Part shown: piece by piece, positions 9,071 through 17,135 of the stretch
How the letters are laid out: each line of letters opens with the position of its first letter
How positions within the stretch are numbered: the stretch's first letter is position 1
DNA from: Streptomyces mutomycini
Lineage (GTDB): Bacteria; Actinomycetota; Actinomycetes; Streptomycetales; Streptomycetaceae
Length of the DNA stretch: 45,540 bases
Reading direction: 5' to 3'
Assembly (NCBI RefSeq): GCF_001700505.1
Contig: NZ_MAPV01000169.1
Coordinates: 1-45,540, forward strand
Position numbers and translations under genes: made by a program
The notes under the pieces: generated by a model
Database searches by the model: none
The model's input: the letters and a program-made list of their open reading frames with translations, nothing else
What the model was told of the DNA's origin: nothing

Positions 9071-9129
9071 GTAGACTGGTCGGTCCAGTGCAGGCCGGTC
9101 GCCGTTCCCACCGGGAAGGCGGCCGGCCT
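9071..9129 (+). promoter_or_regulatory. Candidate promoter and 5' UTR hairpin between metH and the HAD gene
   Basis: A -10-like TAGACT (9071-9076) precedes a strong hairpin at 9092-9129 (left arm AGGCCGGTCGCCGTTCCC, loop ACC, right arm complementary apart from a bulge and a wobble). The hairpin either ends metH transcription or forms a structured leader just before the HAD gene's ribosome binding site. Confidence 0.45.
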
Positions 9130-9155
9130 TCTCGTCCCTCATGGAGGTGTGCCGG

Positions 9156-9854
9156 ATGACCAGTACGGTCCCCGCGTCCCTGATCCGTACGGCCGAAGGG
9201 TCGACGCTGCAAGCCGTCCTCCTCGACATGGACGGCACACTGGTCGACACCGAGGGATTCTGGTGGGACGTGGAGGTCGAGGTCTTCGCCGACCTCGGTC
9301 ACCGCCTGGACGAGGCGTGGCGTGACGTGGTCGTCGGCGGCCCGATGACCCGGAGCGCCGGCTACCTCATCGAGGTCACGGGCGCCGACATCGCCATCGG
9401 GGAACTCACCGTGCTGCTCAACGACCGCTTCGAGAAGCGCATCGGGCGCGGTGTGCCGCTGATGCCGGGCGCCGCCCGGCTGCTCGCCGAACTCGCCGCG
9501 CACGAGGTGCCCACCGCACTGGTCTCCGCCTCGCACCGGCGCATCATCGACCGGGTCCTGGACTCGGTGGGCCGTCACCACTTCGCGCTCACGGTGGCGG
9601 GTGACGAGGTGACCCGTACCAAGCCCCATCCGGAGCCCTACCTCGCGGCGGCGGCGGGCTTCGGAGCCGACCCGTGGCGCTGCGCGGTCGTCGAGGACAC
9701 CGCGACGGGAGTCGCCGCCGCCGAGGCGGCGGGCTGCCGCGTCGTCGCCGTGCCGTCCGTGGCGCCGATCGCCCCCGCCCCGGGAAGGGCGGTCGTGTCC
9801 TCCCTGGAGCAGGTGGATCTGGCTTTTCTGCGGGGCCTGATCGCGGACGCGTGA
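9156..9854 (+). CDS. HAD-superfamily hydrolase, phosphoglucomutase/phosphatase-like
   Basis: Cytoplasmic phosphatase or mutase of unknown substrate. The 232-aa product has all four HAD motifs: LLDMDGTLVDTE (about residues 27-38, nucleophile Asp plus the DxD acid/base), VSAS (motif II), TKPHPEPY (motif III lysine) and VVEDTATG (motif IV acidic pair). An alpha-helical C1-type cap lies between motifs I and II, as in beta-phosphoglucomutase-like phosphatases. ATG at 9156 is chosen because GGAGGTG is 8 nt upstream; the ATG at 9141 would overlap that site. It follows metH by 140 bp. The substrate cannot be assigned from sequence. Confidence 0.9.
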   Translation: MTSTVPASLIRTAEGSTLQAVLLDMDGTLVDTEGFWWDVEVEVFADLGHRLDEAWRDVVVGGPMTRSAGYLIEVTGADIAIGELTVLLNDRFEKRIGRGVPLMPGAARLLAELAAHEVPTALVSASHRRIIDRVLDSVGRHHFALTVAGDEVTRTKPHPEPYLAAAAGFGADPWRCAVVEDTATGVAAAEAAGCRVVAVPSVAPIAPAPGRAVVSSLEQVDLAFLRGLIADA

Positions 9855-10217
9855 CGAATGGCACACCGAGGGTTCTTCGTCAGTAGGTGACAAGAACGGC
9901 GCCGCGAAATCTGTTCGTTCCCCGCTTTCGCCCCGCATAAATCAGGTCCATGTCAATACGGCCGTTGCTGCGGCGGCGTGACCTTGGTCACTCGATGTGA
10001 CGTACACAGGGTCGTTGGTCTGGTCCGGGCGTCCGTTTCGCGACCCCATACGTCCGGTTTCATGGAGTCGTGTACGAAACATTCCCGAGCGTGACATGGA
10101 CAACCCGTCATCGGCGATCACCGAGTGGATACGGGTGCGAATCGCACCGGTCAAGCTCCCCTGCGGCGCCTACTAATCTCGGTTTTCTCACATGCCGGAA
10201 TGAGGGAGAACGTCCAG
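9855..10217. other. 363-bp non-coding region upstream of the solute-binding protein
   Basis: No convincing gene. It holds a perfect 14-bp palindrome GTGACC-TT-GGTCAC at 9978-9991, a nearby partial palindrome TGTGACGTACACA at 9996-10008, and a -10-like TACTAAT at 10171-10177, about 40 nt before the lipoprotein start. It is relatively A/T-rich for this window, consistent with a long regulated promoter region. Confidence 0.5.
9978..9991. promoter_or_regulatory. 14-bp palindrome, possible operator
   Basis: GTGACC-TT-GGTCAC is a perfect 6-bp inverted repeat with a 2-bp spacer, 226 bp upstream of the solute-binding lipoprotein. It could bind a dimeric repressor; no cognate regulator is encoded next to it. 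Confidence 0.4.
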
Positions 10218-11810
10218 ATGAACCGTAAGACGCTGGTGCTGCCGGCCGTTGTGGGCCTGCTCGCGCCCGTGCTCGCCGCGTGTGGCGGGTCTGACGACGG
10301 GGGCGAAGCCATCGTGGTCGGGACGACGGACCAGTTCATCGCCTCGAAGGACAACCCGGCCCCGCTCGACCCGGCCATCGGGTACGAAGCCGGCGTGTGG
10401 AACGTGCTGCGACAGACCGTGCAGACCCTGACCCACATACCGCGCGGCGGCGGCGAGCCGGTGCCCGAGGCGGCCAAGAGCTGCACCTTCACCGACACGG
10501 AGAACGAGAGCTACCGCTGCACGCTGCGTGACGGCCTCACCTTCGCCGACGGCACCCCCGTCACCCCCGAGGACGTGAAGTACTCCATCCAGCGGGTCGT
10601 CGACATCAAGGACGAGAGCGGCCCGATCGGCCTGCTCGACAACATCGACACGATCGAGACCAAGGGCGAGGACCAGGTCGTCTTCCACCTGCGCACCTCG
10701 GACGCGACCTTCCCCTACAAGCTGGCCACGCCGCCCGCGGGCATCGTCCAGAAGGACAAGTACCCCGCGAAGGCGCCCCGCGAAGGCTTCCAGGTCGACG
10801 GTTCCGGCCCCTACACGATGAAGCCGGAAGTCAAGGACAACCAGATCGTCAAGGTGGTCTACACGAGGAACCCGAAGTACAAGGGTGACCTGAAGATCAG
10901 CAACGAGAAGGTCGAACTGGAACTCTTCCCCGATGCGAAGGCGATGGGGAAGGCGCTCGACGAGCAGAAGATCGACATGATGACGCGCACCATGTCGCCC
11001 GAGCAGGCGCAGGAGATGCTGGCGAAGCCCAAGGAGGGCACCAAGCTCAGCGAGATGCCCGGCCTGGCCATCAGCTACCTCGCGTTCAACACCGAGGATC
11101 CCGCGGTGAAGAACAAGGGCGTGCGCCAGGCGATGGCGCAGATCATCGACCGCGGGGCCATCGCGAACAAGGTGTACGGCAGCACGGCCGAGCCGCTCTA
11201 CTCGCTGATCCCGTCCGGCATCACCAGCCACACCAACTCGTTCTTCAACAAGTACGGCGAGCCCAGCGTCGCCGGGGCCGCGGAGACCCTGGAGAAGGCG
11301 GGCGTCAGCACCCCGGTGAAGTTCACGCTCCACTACACGACCGACCACTACGGCCCCGCCACCAAGGCCGAGTTCGAGACGCTGGCGAAGCAGCTCAACG
11401 ACTCGAAGCTGTTCGAGGTCGACGTCAAGGGCACCCCGTGGGCCGAATTCCGCCCCGCGCAGAAGAAGGGCGACTACGCGGTCTACGGCATGGGCTGGTT
11501 CCCCGACTTCCCGGACCCGGACACCTACACGGCTCCGTTCCTCGACAAGAACAACTTCCTCAACTCGCCGTACGAGTCGGCCACGGCGCAGAACACGCTC
11601 ATCCCGCAGTCCCGCCGCGAGGCGGACCGCAGCGCCGCGACACCGGCCTTCGAGAAGCTCCAGGACATCGTTGCCAACGACGTCCCCGTGCTCCCGGTCT
11701 GGCAGGGCAAGCAGTACGTCGCCTCGCTCGACGGGCTGACCGGCGTGGAGTACGCCGTCAACTCCTCGGCAGACCTCCAGCTCTGGGAGCTCGGGCGCGG
11801 CGAGTCCTGA
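10218..11810 (+). CDS. ABC transporter solute-binding lipoprotein, peptide type (family 5)
   Basis: Extracytoplasmic lipoprotein that captures a peptide-like or nickel-like solute for an ABC importer. The 530-aa product starts MNRKTLVLP and has a lipobox LAAC with the lipidated Cys at residue 22. The mature part shows the family-5 signature: YRCTLRDGLTFADGTPVTPEDVKYSIQR-type region near residue 100 and a C-terminal PVLPVWQGKQ segment. ATG at 10218 is chosen because GAGGGAG lies upstream and it gives a clean signal peptide; the frame extends to 10125 without one. No permease or ATPase gene is adjacent, so it is an orphan binding protein whose transporter, if any, is elsewhere. It converges on the response regulator across a strong terminator. 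Confidence 0.9.
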   Translation: MNRKTLVLPAVVGLLAPVLAACGGSDDGGEAIVVGTTDQFIASKDNPAPLDPAIGYEAGVWNVLRQTVQTLTHIPRGGGEPVPEAAKSCTFTDTENESYRCTLRDGLTFADGTPVTPEDVKYSIQRVVDIKDESGPIGLLDNIDTIETKGEDQVVFHLRTSDATFPYKLATPPAGIVQKDKYPAKAPREGFQVDGSGPYTMKPEVKDNQIVKVVYTRNPKYKGDLKISNEKVELELFPDAKAMGKALDEQKIDMMTRTMSPEQAQEMLAKPKEGTKLSEMPGLAISYLAFNTEDPAVKNKGVRQAMAQIIDRGAIANKVYGSTAEPLYSLIPSGITSHTNSFFNKYGEPSVAGAAETLEKAGVSTPVKFTLHYTTDHYGPATKAEFETLAKQLNDSKLFEVDVKGTPWAEFRPAQKKGDYAVYGMGWFPDFPDPDTYTAPFLDKNNFLNSPYESATAQNTLIPQSRREADRSAATPAFEKLQDIVANDVPVLPVWQGKQYVASLDGLTGVEYAVNSSADLQLWELGRGES

Positions 11811-11824
11811 CGCGGCACCGTACA

Positions 11825-11871
11825 GAGACCGGCGCGGTCCGGGGCCAGTGGCCCCGGACCGCGCCGGTCTC
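11825..11871. terminator. Perfect 22-bp bidirectional terminator
   Basis: A perfect 22-bp inverted repeat (11825-11846 with 11850-11871) with a 3-nt loop lies between the convergent solute-binding protein and response regulator genes. It can terminate both transcripts. Confidence 0.9.
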
Positions 11872-11885
11872 ACGTCCGCCCCGTC

Positions 11886-12557
11886 TCACTGGGCGCCGGG
11901 ACGCACCAGCCCGCTCTCGTACGCGTAGACCGCGGCCTGCACGCGGTCGCGCAGGCTCAGCTTCGTCAGCACATGGCCCACGTGCGTCTTGACCGTCGTC
12001 TCGCTCACGAACAGGTCGGCCGCGATCTCCGCGTTGGACAGGCCGCGCGCCACCAGCTTCAGCACCTCCACCTCACGCTCGGTGAGGGTGCCGAGCGCGT
12101 TCGGCACGGGCTCCTCGCCCGAGGGCAGATGGTCGGCGTACTTGTCGAGCAGCCGGCGGGTGATGCTCGGCGCCAGCATCGCCTCTCCCGAGGCCACCAC
12201 CCGGATGGCCTGCACCAGCTCGTTGGCCGGCGCGTCCTTCAGCAGGAAGCCGCTGGCGCCCGCGCGCAGCGCCTCCACCACGTACTCGTCGAGATCGAAC
12301 GTCGTCAGCACCAGGACCTTCGCCGGGCCGTCCCGCCCGGGGCCAGTGATCTGGCGGGTCGCCTCGACCCCGTCCATCCGCGGCATACGGATGTCCATGA
12401 GCACGACATCGGGCTGCAGCGCGCGCACCTGATCGATGGCCTGCAGGCCGTCACCGGCCTCACCGACCACCGCGAGATCGCCTTCGGCCTCCAGGATCAT
12501 CCGGAAACCGGTGCGCAGCAGTGGTTGATCATCGACGAGCAGGACGCGGATAGCCAC
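11886..12557 (-). CDS. NarL/LuxR-family response regulator (orphan)
   Basis: DNA-binding regulator activated by phosphorylation. The 223-aa product has an N-terminal receiver domain (about 1-120; acidic residues VDD at 8-10, phospho-acceptor Asp55 in LMDIRMP, LTTFD and FLLKDAP switch elements) and a C-terminal LuxR HTH (about 150-215, LTEREVEVLKLVARGLSNAEIA then VSETTVKTHVGHVLTKL). GTG at 12557 has AAGGAG upstream, and that site overlaps the TAA stop of the nuclease gene, so the two are translationally coupled. No sensor kinase is adjacent, unlike most NarL regulators. What signals to it cannot be read from the window. Confidence 0.93.
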   Translation of the reverse strand: MAIRVLLVDDQPLLRTGFRMILEAEGDLAVVGEAGDGLQAIDQVRALQPDVVLMDIRMPRMDGVEATRQITGPGRDGPAKVLVLTTFDLDEYVVEALRAGASGFLLKDAPANELVQAIRVVASGEAMLAPSITRRLLDKYADHLPSGEEPVPNALGTLTEREVEVLKLVARGLSNAEIAADLFVSETTVKTHVGHVLTKLSLRDRVQAAVYAYESGLVRPGAQ

Positions 12558-12566
12558 GTGATCTCC

Positions 12567-13478
12567 TTAAGGGCCTTCGAGGGCCACCGGCGGGCCGGCC
12601 TCGGACCGGACCGGCTCCATTCTGCCCTGCACAGCCTCCGCCGGTCCGGCCGGGCGGACCGGCAGCGGATAGACCGGGGGAGTCCCGCCGAATTCAGGAC
12701 AGACCGCCCGGTGGTCGCACCAGCCGCACAGCTTCGTCGGCCTCGGCCGCCACTCGCCGGTCTCGGTGGCCAGCCGGATCGCGTCCCACAGCGCGAGCAG
12801 CTTGCGTTCCACCCGCTCGAGGTCGGCGACGACGGGGTCGTAGGTCAGCACGTCACCGCTGCCGAGATAGACCAGCTGGAGCCGCCGGGGCACCACGTTC
12901 TTCAGGCGCCACACCACCAGGGCGTAGAACTTCATCTGGAACAGCGCGCCCTCCGCGTACTCCGGGCGCGGAGCCTTGCCGGTCTTGTAGTCCACGATGC
13001 GGACATCACCCGCTGGGGTCACGTCGACGCGGTCGATCACCCCGCGCAGCCGCAGCCCCGAATCCAGCTCCGTCTCGACGAACAGCTCCCGCTCGGCGGG
13101 CTCCAGACGGGTCGGGTCCTCCAGCGAGAACCACCGCTCCACGAGCCGCTCCGCCTCGCCCAGCCACCCCGCCAGGCGCTCTCCCTCCGGGTCCCCCTCG
13201 AACAGCTCGGTCAGCTCGGGCTTCGACTCGAGCAGCCGGTCCCACTGGCCGGGGATCAGCGCCTTGGCCCTCGGCGGCGTCCGGTCCACCGCCGGGGCGT
13301 CGAACAGGCGCTCAAGCACCGCATGCACCAGCGTGCCCCGGGTAGCAGCCTCACTGGGCTTCTCGGGCAGCTTGTCGATGACCCGGAAGCGGTACAGCAG
13401 AGGGCACTGCATGAAATCGCTCGCGCGCGACGGCGACAGGGACGAGGGTGGCTGAGGCGGGCGCGGTACGGACGTCAT
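12567..13478 (-). CDS. RecB-family PD-(D/E)XK nuclease with Fe-S cysteines
   Basis: Stand-alone nuclease-domain protein of the RecB/Cas4/AddB-like family, probably acting in DNA repair. The 303-aa product has the RecB catalytic segment RIVDYKTGKAPR near residues 170-185 with an upstream acidic residue, and cysteines at the N terminus (FMQCPLL) and C terminus (LCGWCDHRAVC) arranged as in Fe-S-containing nucleases. ATG at 13478 is chosen because TAGGGT (13491-13486) lies exactly 7 nt upstream, indicating a leaderless mRNA; the frame remains open to 13766 but the extra residues look non-coding. It heads a two-gene unit with the response regulator and diverges from the M50 protease. Confidence 0.88.
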   Translation of the reverse strand: MTSVPRPPQPPSSLSPSRASDFMQCPLLYRFRVIDKLPEKPSEAATRGTLVHAVLERLFDAPAVDRTPPRAKALIPGQWDRLLESKPELTELFEGDPEGERLAGWLGEAERLVERWFSLEDPTRLEPAERELFVETELDSGLRLRGVIDRVDVTPAGDVRIVDYKTGKAPRPEYAEGALFQMKFYALVVWRLKNVVPRRLQLVYLGSGDVLTYDPVVADLERVERKLLALWDAIRLATETGEWRPRPTKLCGWCDHRAVCPEFGGTPPVYPLPVRPAGPAEAVQGRMEPVRSEAGPPVALEGP

Positions 13479-13485
13479 GTCGCAG

Positions 13486-13491
13486 ACCCTA
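13486..13491 (-). promoter_or_regulatory. -10 box for leaderless RecB-like gene
   Basis: TAGGGT on the minus strand ends 7 nt before the ATG at 13478, so the start codon is expected at or beside the transcription start. Confidence 0.65.
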
Positions 13492-13581
13492 CGGCCCGCC
13501 ACCGACACCCAGCGGCATACCATCGACGGCAGAGCTCGCGCACAGCATGATCGTGGTACAAGCACCGACCGAAGGGACCCC

Positions 13582-14832
13582 GTGGACGAGAGCGGCGACA
13601 GCGGGCGCCCGCAGCCCGGCGCAGGGGGCAACGGCCCCGGCACCGGACCGGACAAGGGCGAACCGCGCCGTCCGGCGGAACCGGGCGGCGGCCTCCTGAT
13701 GGGCCGTCCCTTCGGCGTGCCGGTGTACGTGGCCCCCAGCTGGTTCGTCGTCGCCGCCCTGATCACCTGGGTCTTCGGCGGCCAGCTCGACCGCGTACTG
13801 CCGGAACTCGGCGGAGCCCGCTACCTGGTCGCGCTCTTCTTCGCGATCGCCTTCTACGCCTCCGTGCTCGTCCACGAGCTCGCCCACACCGTCGTCGCCC
13901 TGAGCTACAAGCTGCCGGTGCGCCGCATCCAGCTCCAGTTCTTCGGCGGTGTCTCCGAGATCGAGAAGGAGACGGAGACCCCGGGCCGCGAATTCGTCCT
14001 CGCCTTCGTGGGGCCGCTGCTCTCCCTCGTCCTCGGCGGGGTGTTCTACATCCCGCTCCAGTTCGTCGAAGCGGGCACCGTGCCCGGTGTGCTGCTCGCC
14101 GGGCTGATGGTCTCCAACCTCATCGTCGCCGCCTTCAACCTGCTGCCCGGCCTGCCCCTGGACGGCGGGCGCATGCTCCGCGCCGTCGTCTGGAAGATCA
14201 CGGGCAAGCCGATGAGCGGCACCGTCGCAGCCGCGTGGGTCGGCCGGGGCCTGGCCGTCACCGTCCTCATCGGCCTGCCCCTCCTCACCCACACGGGCGC
14301 CCTCGGCAACGCCACCAGCGAGATCAGCGGCATGGAGACCGTCACCGACGCGCTGCTCGCGGCGATCCTTGCAGGCATCATCTGGACCGGCGCCGGCAAC
14401 AGCCTGCGTATGGCCCGCCTCCGCGAACACCTCCCCGACCTCCGGGCCCGCACCCTCACCCGGCGCGCCGTACCCGTCGAGTCGGCCACCCCGCTCTCCG
14501 AGGCACTGCGCCGAGCCAACGAGGCCGGCGCCCGCGCCCTCGTCGTCGTCGACGGACAGGGCAGCCCCAAGGGAGTCGTCCGGGAGGCGGCCATCGCGGG
14601 CGTCCCCGAACACCGCCGTCCCTGGGTGGCCGTCAGCGGCCTCGCCCAGGACCTCACCGACGGCATGAAGGTCCCCGCCGAACTCGCGGGCGAGGCCCTC
14701 CTGGACCGGCTGAAGGCCACCCCGGCCACCGAGTACCTGGTGGTCGAGGACACCGGCGAGATCTACGGCGTCCTCTCCACCGCGGACGTCGAGCGCGCCT
14801 TCGTCAAAGCCATGGCCCGGCCCTCGGCCTGA
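13582..14832 (+). CDS. Site-2-type intramembrane metalloprotease with CBS domains (M50)
   Basis: Membrane zinc protease of the SpoIVFB/Rv2625c-like S2P group, cleaving transmembrane substrates; the substrate is unknown. The 416-aa product has a Pro/Gly-rich N-terminal tail (about 1-37), six hydrophobic segments, the zinc motif HELAH (residues 98-102) and NLLPGLPLDGGRM (about 186-198, Asp194 the third ligand). A C-terminal pair of CBS-like domains spans about 280-410, suggesting control by a nucleotide ligand. GTG at 13582 is chosen for GAAGGGA upstream. It lies upstream of trmI in the same direction with a 42-bp gap containing a separate promoter. Confidence 0.92.
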   Translation: MDESGDSGRPQPGAGGNGPGTGPDKGEPRRPAEPGGGLLMGRPFGVPVYVAPSWFVVAALITWVFGGQLDRVLPELGGARYLVALFFAIAFYASVLVHELAHTVVALSYKLPVRRIQLQFFGGVSEIEKETETPGREFVLAFVGPLLSLVLGGVFYIPLQFVEAGTVPGVLLAGLMVSNLIVAAFNLLPGLPLDGGRMLRAVVWKITGKPMSGTVAAAWVGRGLAVTVLIGLPLLTHTGALGNATSEISGMETVTDALLAAILAGIIWTGAGNSLRMARLREHLPDLRARTLTRRAVPVESATPLSEALRRANEAGARALVVVDGQGSPKGVVREAAIAGVPEHRRPWVAVSGLAQDLTDGMKVPAELAGEALLDRLKATPATEYLVVEDTGEIYGVLSTADVERAFVKAMARPSA

Positions 14833-14862
14833 CGCCCCGGGAAACGGCCCCCGAAATACCGG

Positions 14863-14868
14863 TAGGCT
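14863..14868 (+). promoter_or_regulatory. -10 box for leaderless trmI
   Basis: TAGGCT ends 6 nt before the ATG at 14875, and no Shine-Dalgarno sequence is present. The gene is probably leaderless. Confidence 0.65.
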
Positions 14869-14874
14869 GGTCAC

Positions 14875-15786
14875 ATGTCCGAACCGACCGGTGCCGCCCG
14901 CCGTCGCGGCCCATTCAAAGTCGGGGACCAGGTCCAGCTCACCGACCCCAAGGGACGCCACTACACCTTCACGCTCGAGGCCGGAAAGAACTTCCACACC
15001 CACAAGGGTTCTTTCCCCCACGACGAGCTGATCGGTGCTCCCGAGGGCAGTGTTGTCCGTACCACGGGAAACGTCGCCTACCTCGCGCTGCGCCCCCTGC
15101 TCCCCGACTACGTCCTGTCCATGCCCCGCGGTGCCGCCGTGGTCTATCCCAAGGACGCGGGCCAGATCCTCGCCTTCGGCGACATCTTCCCCGGCGCGCG
15201 CGTCGTCGAAGCCGGCGTCGGCTCGGGTGCGCTCAGCACCTTCCTGCTGCGCGCCATCGGCGAGCAGGGCATGCTGCACTCCTACGAGCGCCGCGAGGAC
15301 TTCGCCGAGATCGCCCAGCAGAACGTCGAGCGGTACTTCGGCTCGCCGCACCCGGCCTGGCAGCTCACCGTCGGCGACCTCCAGGACAACCTCTCGGACA
15401 CCGACGTCGACCGCGTCGTCCTCGACATGCTCGCCCCGTGGGAGTGCCTCGAGGCCGTGTCCAAGGCCCTCGTGCCCGGCGGCATCCTCTGCGCGTACGT
15501 CGCGACCACGACCCAGCTCTCGCGGACCGTCGAGTCCATCCGCGAGATCGGCTGTTTCGCCGAACCGCAGCCGTGGGAGTCGATGATCCGCAACTGGCAC
15601 GTCGAAGGCCTGGCAGTCCGGCCCGACCACCGGATGATCGGCCACACCGGCTTCCTCGTCACCGCCCGCCGCCTCGCGGACGGCGTCGAGCCGCCGCTGC
15701 GCCGCCGCCGCCCCTCCAAGGGGGCCTACGGCGAGGACTACAAGGGTCCCGGCGCCCGGAGCGCCGACGCGAACAGCAGCGACTGA
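14875..15786 (+). CDS. trmI: tRNA (adenine-58-N1)-methyltransferase (TrmI)
   Basis: Methylates N1 of A58 in the tRNA T-loop using S-adenosylmethionine; the bacterial enzyme is a homotetramer. The 303-aa product has a small N-terminal beta domain (about 10-90, with the family segment FHTHKGSFPHDELIG) and a Rossmann methyltransferase core: motif I VVEAGVGSGALS (about 105-116), the acidic SAM-ribose region near SYERREDF and motif IV VVLDMLAPWE. In other actinobacteria, including Mycobacterium, this gene also lies next to the Pup-proteasome locus. The C-terminal tail is basic and Pro-rich. It is followed by a strong terminator. Confidence 0.95.
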   Translation: MSEPTGAARRRGPFKVGDQVQLTDPKGRHYTFTLEAGKNFHTHKGSFPHDELIGAPEGSVVRTTGNVAYLALRPLLPDYVLSMPRGAAVVYPKDAGQILAFGDIFPGARVVEAGVGSGALSTFLLRAIGEQGMLHSYERREDFAEIAQQNVERYFGSPHPAWQLTVGDLQDNLSDTDVDRVVLDMLAPWECLEAVSKALVPGGILCAYVATTTQLSRTVESIREIGCFAEPQPWESMIRNWHVEGLAVRPDHRMIGHTGFLVTARRLADGVEPPLRRRRPSKGAYGEDYKGPGARSADANSSD

Positions 15787-15801
15787 CGGCACACAACACG
15801 C

Positions 15802-15850
15802 AGGCGCCGCCGCCGAGTTCCCGGACCATCCGGGGCCGGCGGCGGCGCCT
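15802..15850 (+). terminator. Terminator downstream of trmI
   Basis: A perfect 13-14-bp stem (15802-15815 with 15837-15850) encloses a short internal CCGG/CCGG pair and is followed by TTT. It starts 16 nt after the trmI stop. Confidence 0.85.
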
Positions 15851-15981
15851 TTCCGCCGCACGCGCGGACCCCGCCGTTCCCCTCGGGTGTGAGGTGTGGC
15901 ACGATGCTGGCCACCCCCGCCCGCCGACGTCCGTTCGGCACCGCCTATCCAGGCCACCAGGAACCACAGGAGACATACCGC

Positions 15982-16578
15982 GTGCAGACCTCCGCGCTCC
16001 CGGACCTCGCGCACACCGACGCCCAGCCGGTGCACTGGCTCGCCACGGCGACCGCGATGGCCGCGGTCGTCGCCGCGGCGGGCCTGCTCCAGCCCGACGC
16101 GGCCACCGCCACCGCTTCCGCGTCCGAGCACCGCGTCACCACGCAGCACGGCAGCGCGCCCGCCGCGGCGGCGCCCGACCCGGCCGGGGTCGCCTTCCCC
16201 CTCGACTGCGGCGCCGCGGGGCACACGGTGGCCGACCGTGCCTCCGGTGACCTCGACGGTGACGGCGGGCCCGAGACCGTGGCCGTCGTCCGGTGTGCCG
16301 CGGGGTCCGGAACCCCGCCCAGCGGCATCTACGTCGTGACACGGGCGAGCGGGGCCGCACCCCGGGTCGTGGCGACCCTGGTGGACCCCGCTCGCAAACT
16401 CAACGTCACCGACCTCGCCGTACGTCACGGCAGGGTCTCGGCCACCCTGCTCGGCTACTCCTCGGCAGACGTACCGCGCTGCTGCCCCGACGAGCTGGAG
16501 AGCGCCACCTGGCAGTGGAAGGGCAACGCGTTCATCAAGTCCGCCGGCCCCGCCGGGGGCACCGCGCGGGACGCCTGA
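15982..16578 (+). CDS. Secreted or membrane-anchored protein of unknown function
   Basis: Not recognised as a named family. The 198-aa product has one hydrophobic segment (about 18-38), preceded by few charges, then an Ala/Ser/Thr-rich linker and a compact extracytoplasmic domain containing DLDGDGGPETVAVVRC, which resembles a calcium-binding or FG-GAP-like turn, and a CCPDELE segment. Four cysteines (in FPLDCG, VVRCAAG and RCCPD) could form disulfides outside the cell. GTG at 15982 is chosen because AGGAG lies upstream. It converges on the ferredoxin gene with a 4-bp gap, so the two 3' ends nearly touch. Confidence 0.75.
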   Translation: MQTSALPDLAHTDAQPVHWLATATAMAAVVAAAGLLQPDAATATASASEHRVTTQHGSAPAAAAPDPAGVAFPLDCGAAGHTVADRASGDLDGDGGPETVAVVRCAAGSGTPPSGIYVVTRASGAAPRVVATLVDPARKLNVTDLAVRHGRVSATLLGYSSADVPRCCPDELESATWQWKGNAFIKSAGPAGGTARDA

Positions 16579-16582
16579 GCCG

Positions 16583-16894
16583 TCACTCCGCGTCCGGCCC
16601 GAAGACTTCCACGTTGTCCGAAACGCGACGTACATGAATACAGTCGCCCGGGCATTCCTTGGCCGAGTCCACGACGTCCTGGAGCAGAGGGAGCGGCACC
16701 GGGGTGGTGGCGCCCTTGTCCTGGAGGAGCTCGTCCTCGTCGCTCTTCACGTAGGCGAGACCGTCGATGTCCAGCTCGAACACCTCGGGTGCGTACTGCA
16801 CGCAGATGCCGTCGCCCGTACAGAGGTCCTGGTCGATCCAGACCTCGAGGTCCTGCGCGTCACGGTCGCCCGGAGCGTCCTGCTGCACGGTCAT
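16583..16894 (-). CDS. Small [3Fe-4S]/[4Fe-4S] ferredoxin
   Basis: Electron carrier of the single-cluster type that often serves cytochrome P450s. The 103-aa product has Cys25-x5-Cys31 (CTGDGIC), followed by the family APEVF, and C-terminal CPGDC (Cys81, Cys85). The Cx5C spacing is typical of [3Fe-4S] ferredoxins of actinobacteria; the extra Cys85 could be a fourth ligand. The protein is acidic. ATG at 16894 has AGGA upstream; the frame extends to 17026 without support. Divergent from arc and conserved beside the proteasome locus in Streptomyces as I recall. A partner enzyme is not encoded next to it. Confidence 0.9.
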   Translation of the reverse strand: MTVQQDAPGDRDAQDLEVWIDQDLCTGDGICVQYAPEVFELDIDGLAYVKSDEDELLQDKGATTPVPLPLLQDVVDSAKECPGDCIHVRRVSDNVEVFGPDAE

Positions 16895-16945
16895 GTGTCC
16901 TGCCGTTCCCTGCGTATCTGCACCAATTGAAGCCAGCCCTGACGG

Positions 16946-16956
16946 GTGTTGAACAC
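16946..16956. promoter_or_regulatory. 11-bp palindrome upstream of the ferredoxin gene
   Basis: GTGTTGAACAC is a perfect inverted repeat with a single central base, 52 bp upstream of the ferredoxin start. It may be a regulator site or chance. Confidence 0.3.
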
Positions 16957-17091
16957 TTCGACGATACAACCGGCTGCTTTCCGGTGCCGAAGGGTGGGTA
17001 TTCCTCTGGCGTGAGGGAGAGCGCAAGGGTGAAGATCGGACAGACTCCCGGGTCTTTGTGATCTAGGGGTTTCAATCATCACCCACCCAGG

Positions 17092-17097
17092 TAGGGT
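17092..17097 (+). promoter_or_regulatory. -10 box of arc
   Basis: TAGGGT lies 38 nt before the GTG start of arc, leaving a short leader with the strong ribosome binding site GGAGGAGGTGAGG. Confidence 0.6.
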
Positions 17098-17135
17098 CAG
17101 GAAGCGTCCAGCTCCCCTTGGAGGAGGTGAGGACC

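Noticed and set aside
5524..9111. 1195-codon minus-strand open frame opposite metH
   Set aside because: Mirror of metH codon bias; its Val/Asp/Leu-rich low-complexity translation has no recognisable motif.
9942..10154. 70-codon minus-strand frame in the intergenic region
   Set aside because: No ribosome binding site or conserved motif, and it covers the palindromes. A real small gene cannot be fully excluded.
13489..16635. 1048-codon minus-strand open frame
   Set aside because: Spans the M50 protease, trmI and secreted protein genes in antisense; no ribosome binding site or family features.
16583..17135. CRISPR array, tRNA or small RNA gene near the ferredoxin/arc region
   Set aside because: No regularly spaced repeats or cloverleaf-forming sequence was found here or elsewhere in the window.
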